Shown: positions 16,581 through 29,288, counted from the stretch's first letter. The stretch: 64,000 nt of DNA from CAZABP01 sp964483245 (GCA_964483245.1 CAZABP010000021.1:18842-82841), one strand, 5' to 3'. Numbers and translations are program-made. Notes: generated from the letters alone by a model not told the origin.

Positions 16581-17945
16581 TCATCTCTTCCGCTCAGCGC
16601 AGACGCGGATCCAGTGCAGCACGCGTTCGTGGATCCGATGGATGATCCAGTCCGCCCAGAGCTGCCAGTACAGCAACGGTTCGAGGTCGAGCGTGTACCA
16701 CGTACTCCCCTCGAGCCGCGTGCGGTTGCCCGGCAGCGCGACCAGCCGGAACTCGCCGCAACGGCTCCGGAAGTACCCATCCAGATGCGGCGGGTGCACC
16801 TGGGCGTAGAAGCTCCATTCCTGCATCGGCGCCGGCTGCGCGGTGACGTCGAACGCGAGCCGGTGCGGTGGCTCCCATGCGGTGATCGGCTCGACGAACG
16901 GTCCGGTCGTGAACTCGCAGTGGCGGACGGCGCCGACCCCTTCGCCGTCGATCCGGGCGCGCACCGGATACGCGATCCCGGTCGAGAACCACCACTCCGT
17001 CGGAGGCGGGATCTCGGCGAACTGGATCACGTGGCGCCAGACGGTCTCGGGCGGCGCGTCGATCTCGATCGACGTGACGACTTCACGCAGCGGTGGGGGT
17101 GGGAGCGTGGCGTCGCCGGCGAACGTCAGCGGGACGACCAGGAGCGGCACGCCAGCGAGGGCAGAACGCTGCGGCAGCATCTTCGCCAGCGACGCGCCGA
17201 GCAGCGCTCCCATCAAGGTCGGTACCAGCCAGACCGGGAACGCCATCACGACGCACATGAATCCTTCGAGGCCGATCGCGATCAGCCCTGCCGTGAGCAT
17301 CAGGCCGGCGATCACCGCCGCAACCAGTCCATCCGACAGCTGGCCGCCGCGCCGCACCGTGATGTAGGCCGACGCGGTTCCGATCGCGAACGGCACGGCG
17401 ACGAACAGTGAGTTGGCGTAGGTGCCGAGGTGTTCGGTCAGGAACCAGATCGTGAGCAGGCCGGGCGGAACCGTGATCAGCAGACCGAGCAGCGCGCCAG
17501 GAATCTCAGGCGACAGCGGCTTGATCGCCCTGCGGCCGGCCGGGGAACGCGGTTCCGCTGTCCGCAGGCACGCGAGCACCAGCATCATCGCGAACTTCAC
17601 GACCGGCACGAGGCACCAGAGGGCTTCCCACGGCGAGATGCCGGCATCGCGCGCACGCCGCATCGACATCGTGAACATGATCCACAGGAACGGCAGTGCC
17701 CACACGAGCATCGGCCACGCAAGGAACGCGTCGTATGGCGCCAGCGCGTCTGGGGTGGACCACTCCGGCACGAGGTATTCGACCGGCGAGAACCACCGCC
17801 GCTCAGTCGCCCGCACGATCGCGACGTCGCCGGCGTACTTGACCAACACGAGTGCGCTCCCGTGCCGCAGGTAGGTCCCGCGATCGATCCGTCCATCGAT
17901 CGCGAACCAGAGTCGCAGCCAGCGTGCGAACCGGCCGTCGTTCAC
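16581..17945 (-). CDS. DUF805 membrane protein fused to an SRPBCC (START-like) domain
   Basis: The product has 454 residues from a GTG at 17945 that overlaps the preceding stop (GTGA). The N-terminus WLRLWFAIDGRIDRGTYLRHG fits DUF805 (F-x-G-R-I-x-R-x-x-Y). About seven hydrophobic helices follow (for example LVWALPFLWIMFTMSM and VPFAIGTASAYITVRRGG), giving an inner-membrane protein. The C-terminal ~180 residues (REVVTSIEIDAPPETVWRHV onward) are a soluble SRPBCC ligand-binding domain, which commonly binds lipids, sterols or other hydrophobics. The gene ends the molybdenum hydroxylase unit and may be co-translated with it. The ligand is unknown. Confidence 0.8.
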   Translation of the reverse strand: MNDGRFARWLRLWFAIDGRIDRGTYLRHGSALVLVKYAGDVAIVRATERRWFSPVEYLVPEWSTPDALAPYDAFLAWPMLVWALPFLWIMFTMSMRRARDAGISPWEALWCLVPVVKFAMMLVLACLRTAEPRSPAGRRAIKPLSPEIPGALLGLLITVPPGLLTIWFLTEHLGTYANSLFVAVPFAIGTASAYITVRRGGQLSDGLVAAVIAGLMLTAGLIAIGLEGFMCVVMAFPVWLVPTLMGALLGASLAKMLPQRSALAGVPLLVVPLTFAGDATLPPPPLREVVTSIEIDAPPETVWRHVIQFAEIPPPTEWWFSTGIAYPVRARIDGEGVGAVRHCEFTTGPFVEPITAWEPPHRLAFDVTAQPAPMQEWSFYAQVHPPHLDGYFRSRCGEFRLVALPGNRTRLEGSTWYTLDLEPLLYWQLWADWIIHRIHERVLHWIRVCAERKR

Positions 17946-20092
17946 TTCAGGCCCTGCGGGACCAGCGGCATCGCGCGCAGCCGTTTCCCGCTGGCGGCGA
18001 AGATCGCGTTCGCGACCGCAGGCGCGATCGCAACGATCGGAGTCTCGCCGGCGCCGGCCGACGGCAGGTCCTTGCGGTCGAGCAGGACGACTTCGAGGTC
18101 TTGCACGTCGGAGAACCGCGGGACGCGGTAGCCGGAGAAGCGCGGGTTCAGGATCCGGCCGGCGTCGAACCGGATCCCCTCGAACAGCGCGCCGCCTAGG
18201 CCCATGACGACGGCACCCTCGACCTGGTTGCGTGTGTTGTCGGGGTGCACGAGCGCGCCGCACTCGAACGCGGTCACCGAGCGGACCACGCGCACGCTGC
18301 CGTCGCCGTCGAGCTGCACCTCGGCGCAGGTCGCGACGTAGCCGCCCTTCTCGAAGCCGCACGCGAGGCCATGCCCGCGTCCGGCGCCATCCGCACGCCG
18401 ATTCCAACCGAACCGCTCCGCCGCCGCAGCGAGCACGGCCAGCATCCGCTCGTCGCGCAGGTTCTGCCGGCGCAGCGCGAGCGGATCCATGCCGAGCGCG
18501 TGCGCCAGCTCGTCGAGCATCGATTCGCGCGCGAAGTGGTTCGCGGTCGCCGCGAGGGCGCGGTACGAACCCTGCCGCAGCGGGGACTCGGCGCCATGGA
18601 ACTGAATCGTCTGGTGCTCGACCTCGTACGGCGTGCGGATCCCGGACGCGCCGGAGTTGAAGTTGTGGAACTCCCAGGCGCAGAGCTTCCCGTCACGCGT
18701 CGCGCCGGCGCGGATGTCGATGACGGCCGCCGGCCGGAAATAGGCCCAGGTGAACTCCTCCTCGCGTGTCCACACGACCTTGACCGGGCGCTTCGCTTCG
18801 CGCGCGAGCCGCGCCGCTTCGATCGCCGCGTCGCCGGTGTGCTTGCCGCCATAACCGGAACCGGTGTCCGGCACGATCACGCGCACGCGTGCCTCGGGGA
18901 TGCGGAACGCTTCGGCCAGCTCGCGCCGTACGCCGAACGGCCGCTGCGTGCCGGTCCAGACCGTGAGCTTGTCGTTCTCCCAGGTCGCGAGCGCGGCGCG
19001 CGGTTCGAGCGGCGCGTGCGCGAGGTAGGCGCAGGTGTAGGTCACCGTGAGTTTCACGTCGGCGGCGGCCATCCCGTCTTCGATCGAACCGCTGCGATGG
19101 TCGCGCCCACGCCCGCGGCCGCCGCGCGCCGGCGCGCCTTCGGTGCGCAGCACCCGTTCCAGTTCGGCGCCGGCCGGCTGCGGGGCTGGTTTCCAGGTTG
19201 CCTGCACGGCAGCCAGCGCTCGCTCCGCGAGCGCCTCCGTCGGCGCCGCGACGCCGACGAACCCGCCGTCGCGGACGACGACGGTGCCATCGACCCCACG
19301 CGCCGCGTCCAGCTCGGCCGACACGAGCGACGCGCCGATCGCGGGCGGCCGCAGCACCTTGCCGTGCAGCATGCCGGGCAGCTGCTGGTCGCTGGCGAAA
19401 CGGTGCGCGCCGGTCACCAGCGCCAGGCCGTTCACCTTGCGTGGTGACGTCCCGGCGACGGTCCACTCCGCGGCCGGCGTGATCGGCACGTCCCCGCGCA
19501 GCTCCTGCGTGAAGCGCTGCCCGCGCGTCAGCTCGCCGACCTGCGACGACTCGCCGGTGGTCTGGTTGGTCACGACGCCGCCGGCGACTTCGACCTGCGT
19601 GGCTTCGATGCCCCAGCGCGTCGCGCCGAGCTGCGCGAGCTGGGCGCGGGCCGCCGCCGCGGCGCGGCGGAGCTGCGGCGCCATCGCCGGCGTCGAGCGG
19701 CTGCCGAACGTCCCCTGGTCGAACGGCACGCGGTCGGTATCCGCCATCACGAGCTGCACGCGGTCGAGCGGGACGCGCAGCTCGTCGGCGACGCTCTGCG
19801 CCAGCGACGTGCGGATGTCCTGGCCGACCTCCGCTTTGCCGGTGAACACATGGATCCGCCCCTGCTCGTCGATGTGCAGCCAGGCACCGATCTCCTCGGC
19901 GGCTGCGCTGTCGGCAAACGCAGGATCCGCGGCCGTCCCACGCAACGCCGGCGCCAGCAGCAGGATCAACACGCCGCCGCCGGCCGCAGCCAGGAACTCG
20001 CGCCGACCGAGCTCGAACTGATACAGCGCGTGTGCCTGCAGCTCGTAGCGGTCCGGCTCGTCGTCGATCGCACACCGATCCCAGGCGGTCAT
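17942..20092 (-). CDS. Molybdopterin-binding large subunit of an aldehyde/isoquinoline oxidoreductase-type hydroxylase
   Basis: The product has 716 residues. Near the N-terminus a twin-arginine signal (RREFLAAAGGGVLILLLAPA) predicts Tat export with folded cofactor. The rest matches the xanthine dehydrogenase-family large subunit of the IorB type: DEQGRIHVFTGKAEVGQDIR, GTFGSRSTPAM, and SGYGGKHTGDAAIEAARLA, with the C-terminal FECGALVHPDNTRNQVEGA. These enzymes hydroxylate N-heterocycles or aldehydes at a Mo centre. The upstream gene (ATGA overlap) encodes the matching 2Fe-2S subunit; there is no FAD subunit, as in isoquinoline 1-oxidoreductase-type enzymes that pass electrons to a cytochrome. 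The substrate is unknown. Confidence 0.9.
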   Translation of the reverse strand: MTAWDRCAIDDEPDRYELQAHALYQFELGRREFLAAAGGGVLILLLAPALRGTAADPAFADSAAAEEIGAWLHIDEQGRIHVFTGKAEVGQDIRTSLAQSVADELRVPLDRVQLVMADTDRVPFDQGTFGSRSTPAMAPQLRRAAAAARAQLAQLGATRWGIEATQVEVAGGVVTNQTTGESSQVGELTRGQRFTQELRGDVPITPAAEWTVAGTSPRKVNGLALVTGAHRFASDQQLPGMLHGKVLRPPAIGASLVSAELDAARGVDGTVVVRDGGFVGVAAPTEALAERALAAVQATWKPAPQPAGAELERVLRTEGAPARGGRGRGRDHRSGSIEDGMAAADVKLTVTYTCAYLAHAPLEPRAALATWENDKLTVWTGTQRPFGVRRELAEAFRIPEARVRVIVPDTGSGYGGKHTGDAAIEAARLAREAKRPVKVVWTREEEFTWAYFRPAAVIDIRAGATRDGKLCAWEFHNFNSGASGIRTPYEVEHQTIQFHGAESPLRQGSYRALAATANHFARESMLDELAHALGMDPLALRRQNLRDERMLAVLAAAAERFGWNRRADGAGRGHGLACGFEKGGYVATCAEVQLDGDGSVRVVRSVTAFECGALVHPDNTRNQVEGAVVMGLGGALFEGIRFDAGRILNPRFSGYRVPRFSDVQDLEVVLLDRKDLPSAGAGETPIVAIAPAVANAIFAASGKRLRAMPLVPQGLK

Positions 20093-20559
20093 CGACGCTC
20101 CTCCTGCGCCGACGCAGTGCGCACTGCGCGGAGGATCCGCGGGTACGTGCCGCAGCGGCACAGATTCCCCTCCAGCGCGTGCGCGATCTCCGCGTCGGTC
20201 GGGTGCGCGTTGCGCGCCAGCAGGCCGACCGAGCTCAGGATCATCCCCGGCGTGCAGTAGCCGCATTGCAGCGCGCCGCACTCGAGGAAGGCCTGCTGCA
20301 CCGGGTGCAGCCCGCCGTCCGCGGCGAGGCCCTCGATCGTCGTGATCGGTTCCCCGGCAACCGCGTCGATGCGCTGCAGGCACGACCGTGTGGCGCGGCC
20401 AGCGACCAACACGGTGCAGGCCCCGCACTGCCCTTCGCCGCAGCCGTACTTCGAGCCGGTCAGCCCGAGGTCATCGCGCAGCACGGACAGCAGCGTGCGT
20501 CCGGGATCGGCGGCGACCCGGTGTCGCGTGCCGTTGACGAGCAGTTCGACGGGATCCAT
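20089..20559 (-). CDS. 2Fe-2S subunit of the molybdenum hydroxylase
   Basis: The product has 156 residues. The N-terminal plant-type ferredoxin cluster motif is seen as YGCGEGQCGACTVLV followed by C in SCLQRI; the second cluster is formed by ALQCGYCTPGM and NLCRCGTYP. This two-cluster layout is that of the small (CoxS/IorA) subunits of xanthine dehydrogenase-family enzymes, which carry electrons from the Mo centre. Overlaps the large subunit gene by ATGA, so a fixed ratio is expected. Confidence 0.95.
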   Translation of the reverse strand: MDPVELLVNGTRHRVAADPGRTLLSVLRDDLGLTGSKYGCGEGQCGACTVLVAGRATRSCLQRIDAVAGEPITTIEGLAADGGLHPVQQAFLECGALQCGYCTPGMILSSVGLLARNAHPTDAEIAHALEGNLCRCGTYPRILRAVRTASAQEERR

Positions 20560-20578
20560 CGCGCGCTTCCGGGCGCCG

Positions 20579-20584
20579 AGGATA
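20579..20584 (-). promoter_or_regulatory. -10-like element upstream of the hydroxylase genes
   Basis: On the minus strand GCTATCCT lies in the 34-base gap between metH and the 2Fe-2S gene, 19 bases before its ATG. It suggests that the hydroxylase genes have their own promoter in addition to read-through from metH. No convincing -35 box. Confidence 0.3.
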
Positions 20585-20593
20585 GCGCTCGGA

Positions 20594-24279
<3,686 letters not shown>

Positions 24280-24283
<4 letters not shown>

Positions 24284-25236
24284 CGCGCGTTGCCCTCCGG
24301 CTTGTGCGCGGACGCGATCAGCGTGGATGGCAGATCGCTGGTCTTCGCGCGCGGTTCGTAGACCTCGATGCGGATCCGCTCGAGCCCGGTCGCGCGCAGC
24401 CAGCCCTCGACCGTGTCCGGCGCGAACCCGCGCCAGACGATGCCGAGCTGCTTGCGCATCCATTCGCGGTCGTGCGAGACGAAGTCGACGACCACGATCT
24501 GGCCGCCCGGCTTCACGATCCGCGCCATCTCGCGGATCGCCGCGTCCGGTGCGCGGACGTACTGCAGCACCATGTGCGCGAACGCCGCGTCGACGTCCCC
24601 GCCCGGCAGCGGGATGTCGTGGATCTCGCCGCGCAACAGCTCGATCCGATCCGCGAGCCCGGCGGCGGCAGCGTTGCTGCGCGTGGCTTCGAGCATCTTG
24701 TCGGAGTGGTCGATCGCGACGACGTGCAGCCCCGCGTGCGCGAGCTCCAACGCCAGGATCCCGGTTCCCGTCCCGATGTCGGCGACGCGCAGCTCCGGCG
24801 GAACCAGCCGCGCCAGCGCCCGGGCCCGATGCGTGTCGTCGTCGAACACTGCGCGCAGTGCGTCCCACTCCGGCGCCAGCTCGTTGAACCAGTTGCGTGC
24901 GCGCGTCGCGCGCGCGTGCAGCACCGCCATCAAGGCGTCCGCGTCGCGCCGCGCCGTCGGGTCCTTCTGCAGGCGCGCCCGCGCCAGCTCCCACGCCTCA
25001 CGCCAGACCGTCTCGGCCGGCGCGACGAACCGATAGAACGTGAACGGGCCATCCCGCCGATCGCTGACCAGGCCTGCCTCCTTCAGCACGCCCAGGTGGT
25101 GCGAGACCGACGACTGCCCCATCCCCAAAACCTCCGTCAGGTCCTGCACCGCCAACTCGTCCCGCTCCAGCAGGGCCAGCAACCGCAGCCGGACCGGCTC
25201 GGAGAGGGTCTTGAACACTCGCTGCAGGGATTCCAT
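24280..25236 (-). CDS. ArsR-family regulator fused to a SAM-dependent methyltransferase
   Basis: The product has 318 residues. Residues 1-75 are an ArsR winged helix (LSEPVRLRLLALLERDELAV, with recognition region GMGQSSVSHHLGVLKEAGLV) lacking metal-sensing cysteines. Residues ~135-290 are a class I methyltransferase fold with motif I VADIGTGTGILALELA, acidic motif VVAIDHSDKML and AFAHMVLQYV. The fusion is coupled by ATGA to metH, and the gene starts 14 bases downstream of a 30-base palindrome, so autoregulation is likely. The methyltransferase part could sense SAM or S-adenosylhomocysteine rather than modify a substrate; this is inferred from context and from the known ArsR-type SAH regulator SahR. 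Confidence 0.9.
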
Positions 25237-25250
25237 CGCGGGTCGGAAGG

Positions 25251-25280
25251 CTCATCGACATATCGCGATACGTCGATGAG
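25251..25280. promoter_or_regulatory. 30-bp palindrome, probable operator of the ArsR-metH unit
   Basis: Arms CTCATCGAC and GTCGATGAG flank the core TATCGCGATA; the whole is self-complementary except for one central mismatched pair. It lies 14 bases upstream of the ArsR-methyltransferase ATG, where it would overlap the promoter. Size and symmetry fit a dimeric ArsR-family site. Confidence 0.65.
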
Positions 25281-25837
25281 GGCAAGGGAAGGGATGGGGG
25301 AAGGGTTTGGACGGGAAGGGGACGGGCTTGGGCTCGGGCTGGGGCTTGGGAAGGGCGAGGCGAGGGAAGGGGAAAGGGAAGGGCCGTGCGGAGCCGGGCT
25401 TTTGCATGTGCACCGCGGGAGCGGCATGGACTCCCGTACCTGGCTGCCCCGCGAGCCTCTGTCCGCCCGCGGCGGTGCCGGCTGGGTGCGACGGTTCCGC
25501 CGCTGCTCTCTCAGGCGCTGAAGCTCCAGTCTCACCGGAGCTTGACTGCGCTGGAGGCGGCCAGTCGCAGAGTCGCCAAGTGCATCTTCGGCTGGCGAGA
25601 GCCGGAACACTTGATGCCCTGCCGCAGGCAACCGCGTGGTGAAGGTCCACGCGGACCGCGCGGGCGGACGTGCGACGCACCGACTCCCGCGTCAGATGCT
25701 CGAATCGGTTGCGCGGCGACAGCACGGCCATGAGCGCCGGTGGAAGCAACGCGCGTCGCTCCGCTTCGCGCTTGACGGTGACGCCGCGCGCCATTCGTAT
25801 GGCGCCTCGCGGTTCGGGGACATCAGAGGGAGCTGCA
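25281..25837. other. Gene-free stretch with a G-rich purine tract
   Basis: Positions 25281-25390 are a run of GGGAAGGG/GGGCTTGGG units with over a dozen G-tracts of three or more on the plus strand, C-rich on the minus strand. It has G-quadruplex potential on one strand and could act as a Rho-utilisation-like region on the other. From ~25400 to 25837 the frames give only low-complexity R/P/A-rich translations, and I see no gene. The last 15 bases hold the RBS of the following gene. Confidence 0.5.
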
Positions 25838-26992
25838 TTGAGTCACCGAGTCACCCGGGCATTTCGCATCGCGGTCGGTAATCGGATCCGAGGCAAGCAG
25901 TGGCTGCGCACGCTCCTGTGCAATGCGGAGGAGCGGTACCTCTCCATTCGCCACACGGCCAGCGTTCGGTGGCCAGCGCTGGCCAAACCGCGGCCGTACA
26001 AGATCATGGTCGCGCTCACCGCGCACTGCAACTCAGGTTGTGTTGGCTGCCGCTACGGCCGTGACTTCATGCCGGGAGCAAGACTCGAGTGGGCGGTTGT
26101 GCGCGATCTGCTCGAGGATGCCGCCGCCGCGGGGTTTGCCACGATCCGACTGTACGGAGGCGAGCCGCTGCTGCATCCAGACCTGCCTCGAATCATCGAG
26201 CGCTGTGTGAAGCTCGGAATGCGGCCCTACGTCACGACCAACGCCGTGCTGCTCGAGCAGAAGATCGATGTGCTCGTGCAGTCTGGCCTGAAAGACATCA
26301 CGGTCGGTTTCTACGGCACGGGCAAGGCCTACGACGACTATGCGCAGCGCCCCGGTTACTTCGCGCGCGTAGAGCGTGGAATTGCGGTGACGCGTGAGCG
26401 GTACGGCGACATCGTCAACATGCAGCTCAACTGGCTGCTCATGCGGCCCACAGCGAGTGTCGAGTGTCTGCGCGACGTCGTTGCGTTTGCTCGACGCTAC
26501 GGGATGACGATCCGGGTCGATTTGATCCACTACTCACTGCCGTACTTCCAGGAAGGTCCTGAGCGATGTCTGCAGTTCCGGCCTGAAGATCGTGGAACGG
26601 TCGAGCAGATCGTCGACGAGTTGATCCTCGTGAAGCAGCGTCACCCGACCCTGCTCCGGCATTCGGTCGAGGGGCTTCGTTCCATCCCCGACTGGCTGAT
26701 CCTGGGCCCAGGCATGCGCGTCCCATGCACGGCGTACGAGATGCTCTGGGTGGGCGCCGACGGCACGGTGCAGATGTGCTACGTCACCTTCCGTCTTGGC
26801 AACCTGCGCGAGCAACGACTTCGAACCATGCTCGGTACGGTCCAGCATCGAAAGGCGTGCCAGGATGCTGTGAGGCTGCGTTGTCCCAACTGCCACTGCA
26901 GTTCGAATGAACGCATCATGCGGTACGGTCCGGCGCGTCGACACTACGCCGCCGAGAGCGCACACCGCGAACCGAATGGGTGGAGATCATGA
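25838..26992 (+). CDS. Radical SAM protein with SPASM-like C-terminus (copy 1)
   Basis: The product has 384 residues from TTG at 25838, chosen because GAGGGAG lies just before it; the frame is open back to 25670, where the translation looks random. The 4Fe-4S site is CNSGCVGC (Cys64, 68, 71) followed by RYGRDFM. Further radical SAM features are the GGEPLLHPDL glycine motif and VTTNAVLL. The C-terminus (MCYVTFRLGNL..., then CPNCHCSS) supplies cysteines for an auxiliary cluster, as in SPASM/twitch enzymes that modify peptides or build cofactors. The next gene is a paralogue, overlapping by ATGA. No precursor peptide gene was identified. Composition is less GC-biased than in the flanks, consistent with acquisition. 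The substrate is unknown. Confidence 0.85.
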   Translation: MSHRVTRAFRIAVGNRIRGKQWLRTLLCNAEERYLSIRHTASVRWPALAKPRPYKIMVALTAHCNSGCVGCRYGRDFMPGARLEWAVVRDLLEDAAAAGFATIRLYGGEPLLHPDLPRIIERCVKLGMRPYVTTNAVLLEQKIDVLVQSGLKDITVGFYGTGKAYDDYAQRPGYFARVERGIAVTRERYGDIVNMQLNWLLMRPTASVECLRDVVAFARRYGMTIRVDLIHYSLPYFQEGPERCLQFRPEDRGTVEQIVDELILVKQRHPTLLRHSVEGLRSIPDWLILGPGMRVPCTAYEMLWVGADGTVQMCYVTFRLGNLREQRLRTMLGTVQHRKACQDAVRLRCPNCHCSSNERIMRYGPARRHYAAESAHREPNGWRS

Positions 26993-28098
26993 TCGCTTCG
27001 GTTCTCGAACGCTTTCTGCGCCCGCGGCTGGAGAAGCTGCCAACGATCAAGCGGATGCTGCAGCAGAGTTCGTTCGTGCTTGCACGGAGGCGGCATGCAC
27101 TGGCGAGACGTCTGCCTCAGCTGATCCGCCCTGATCCCAAGCAGGTTACGATCGCGGTCACAGCGGCGTGCAATCTGCGGTGCGTGGGCTGCCGGTACGG
27201 TCGCGACTTCATGCTCGGGGAGAGGCTCTCCCTCGACATGGTTCGGGAACTGCTCGACGATGCATTCGCGGCCGGCGTGGGGCGAGTACGGTTCTACGGA
27301 GGTGAGCCGCTTCTGCATCCTGAGCTTCCGCGAATGGTGCGACACGCGGCGGAATTGGGGATGGAGACGTACATCACCACGAACGGCACGCTGCTGGCCG
27401 AGAAGTACGATGCCCTGCACGACGCTGGCCTGTCCTGGATGAGCATCGGTTTCTATGGTGTCGGTGATGCCTACGCCCGCTACACGCAACGGAACGGGCA
27501 CTTCGATAGGCTCGTCGCGGGTCTCCAGTCGGTCCGGTCACGATATGGCGGATCTGCCGAGATCCAGCTCAACTACGTCCTGGTGCGACCTACGACGTCG
27601 CTGAGGGCGCTGCGTGAGGCGTGGAGCTTTGCAACGGCGTTCGATCTCTTCTTTCATCTCGATCTGTACGGGTACTCGGCGCCGTTCTTCACGGATGGCC
27701 CGGCCGGCGAGGTCGCATTCAAGCCGGAGGATCGGCCGACAGTGCAAGCGGTGGCTGACGAGCTCGTACGGTTGAAGCTGGCCGATCCTGAGCGGATTCC
27801 ACACGCAGTCGAGTTCCTGCGCTCCGTGCCAGATTGGCTCCTGCTGGGACCCGCGATGCGCATTCCCTGCGATGCCTATCAGCTCATCTGGATCGGCGCC
27901 GACGGTTCTGTGCAACTATGCGATGTCGCGTTGCCGCTCGGGAATCTGCATCGTCGGCGCCTACGTGACATCCTGTTCAGTGCCGAGCACAAGAAGGCCA
28001 GCCTGGCCGCGTTTCGGCTCGACTGTCCGAACTGCACATGCAAGGCCGACTCCCGCATTCGAAAGCACGCGCCCAGCATGCGGCGTTATGGGTCATGA
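26989..28098 (+). CDS. Radical SAM protein with SPASM-like C-terminus (copy 2)
   Basis: The product has 369 residues from the ATG at 26989, which overlaps the previous stop and has GGAG just upstream. The cluster motif is CNLRCVGC (Cys61, 65, 68) followed by the same RYGRDFM seen in copy 1, then GGEPLLHPEL and ITTNGTLLAEKY. Both copies share RSVPDWLLLGPAMRIPCDAY-like and GADGSVQLC blocks and a terminal CPNCTCKADSRIR cysteine cluster. The pairing suggests two sequential steps or a heterodimer. The 3' end overlaps the convergent glycosyltransferase gene by 13 bases. Function unknown beyond radical SAM chemistry. Confidence 0.87.
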   Translation: MIASVLERFLRPRLEKLPTIKRMLQQSSFVLARRRHALARRLPQLIRPDPKQVTIAVTAACNLRCVGCRYGRDFMLGERLSLDMVRELLDDAFAAGVGRVRFYGGEPLLHPELPRMVRHAAELGMETYITTNGTLLAEKYDALHDAGLSWMSIGFYGVGDAYARYTQRNGHFDRLVAGLQSVRSRYGGSAEIQLNYVLVRPTTSLRALREAWSFATAFDLFFHLDLYGYSAPFFTDGPAGEVAFKPEDRPTVQAVADELVRLKLADPERIPHAVEFLRSVPDWLLLGPAMRIPCDAYQLIWIGADGSVQLCDVALPLGNLHRRRLRDILFSAEHKKASLAAFRLDCPNCTCKADSRIRKHAPSMRRYGS

Positions 28099-29210
28099 TC
28101 GAACTGGCGTCGCGGTGCATTCCCTTGCCACAGGGAGCAGTAGTCCGCCCATTCGACGTCCGCCGAGAAATCGGCTGCACGTTCGCGCCCGAGGTCTGCC
28201 AGGACCCGACGCCGGCCTGGGTCAGTCGCGAGTTTGAGGACGGCATCGGCGAGGCGTTGGGGTGAACGCGGCGGGACCAGCACCCCGCAAATGGCGCCAC
28301 GACGGTTCGTGAGAATGCTCCTGCAGCCGCCGACATCCGTGGTCACGACGGGACAGCCTGTTGCGAGCGCCTCGAGCAGCACGCGCGGCGCACCCTCGTG
28401 GTCGGAACAGAGCACGAATACATCCGCGGCGCGGAGCAGTGACGGCACATCCAAGACTCGAGCGATGACCCGCACGTTCTCGATCGCTCTCGCTTCGGCC
28501 TCGATCTTCGGCGTCAGTGGACCCGACCCCACGAGCACGAATACGAGCCTCGGGACATGAGTGGTCAGGAGTCTGGCGGTTTGCAGGAGATCAACATGGC
28601 GCTTGACGGCGTCGTGGCGGCCGATGTGCAGTACGAGCAACGCGTCCGGTTCGATGGCGAGTTGCGAGCGCCATTTGCCGTCATCCGGGCCTGGTGCGAA
28701 CGTCTGCAAGTCAACGCCGTTCCACACGGTGTCGCAGCGGGCGGCCCAACCGCTGGCTACCAAGTGCCGAGCGAGTTCGTCAGAGACAGCCGTCACGCGA
28801 GAGATTCGCGAAGTGGCCCAGCGCGTCAGTAGGCGTGCAGCGCGCGTAGCGTGTCCGGGACGAGCGTGATACGTGGCGACGGTCCGTGCCCTGCGGCGAC
28901 CTGACCACAACCCTGCGAATGCGCAGTAGAACAATGCAGTGTCGTTGTGCGCATGCACCACATCGAACGCTTCGGCCCTGATGTACCGCGAGAGCTTGAG
29001 GGCGAATCCGCAGTCGAGCCCCGGGCCGCGCCGAATGAACCTGTAGGGAACAGCACCTGGTGCGAAGTCGTGCGTCTCGTTGCGGAAGGGCGTGTCGAAG
29101 AGTAGGAGTCGTACGTCCCAGCCGAGTGTCCGTCCTCTTGCCGCCAGGTCGAGCACCACGCGTTCCTTGCCCCCGACTTCGAGGCCATTCAATACGTGCA
29201 GAAGCCTCAT
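28086..29210 (-). CDS. Family 4-type glycosyltransferase
   Basis: The product has 374 residues with the GT-B layout: N-terminal acceptor domain starting LLHVLNGLEVGGKERVVLDL, then SGWAARCDTVWNGVDLQTFA, and a C-terminal donor domain with LHIGRHDAVKRHVDLL, the nucleotide-sugar E-x7-E-like region CSDHEGAPRVLLEALATGCP, and VVTTDVGGC. GT4 enzymes transfer sugars from NDP-sugars to glycans, lipids or small molecules. It lies between the radical SAM pair (convergent) and the EF-P gene (same strand, 78-base gap). The substrate is unknown; a link to the radical SAM pair is possible but unproven. Confidence 0.9.
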   Translation of the reverse strand: MRLLHVLNGLEVGGKERVVLDLAARGRTLGWDVRLLLFDTPFRNETHDFAPGAVPYRFIRRGPGLDCGFALKLSRYIRAEAFDVVHAHNDTALFYCAFAGLWSGRRRARTVATYHARPGHATRAARLLTRWATSRISRVTAVSDELARHLVASGWAARCDTVWNGVDLQTFAPGPDDGKWRSQLAIEPDALLVLHIGRHDAVKRHVDLLQTARLLTTHVPRLVFVLVGSGPLTPKIEAEARAIENVRVIARVLDVPSLLRAADVFVLCSDHEGAPRVLLEALATGCPVVTTDVGGCRSILTNRRGAICGVLVPPRSPQRLADAVLKLATDPGRRRVLADLGRERAADFSADVEWADYCSLWQGNAPRRQFDHDP

Positions 29211-29288
29211 GTTTGCGCACGTGCGAAGCCGCCGACGAGTTGTGTCGGCCCGAGCAGCAGCTTGGTCGTCGGTGGCGCGGAGTTGTCC

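Noticed and set aside
25252..25794. 180-residue minus-strand frame before the metH unit
   Set aside because: The product is low-complexity (runs of P, F, R) from the G-rich tract and would run through the palindrome; no RBS or homology.
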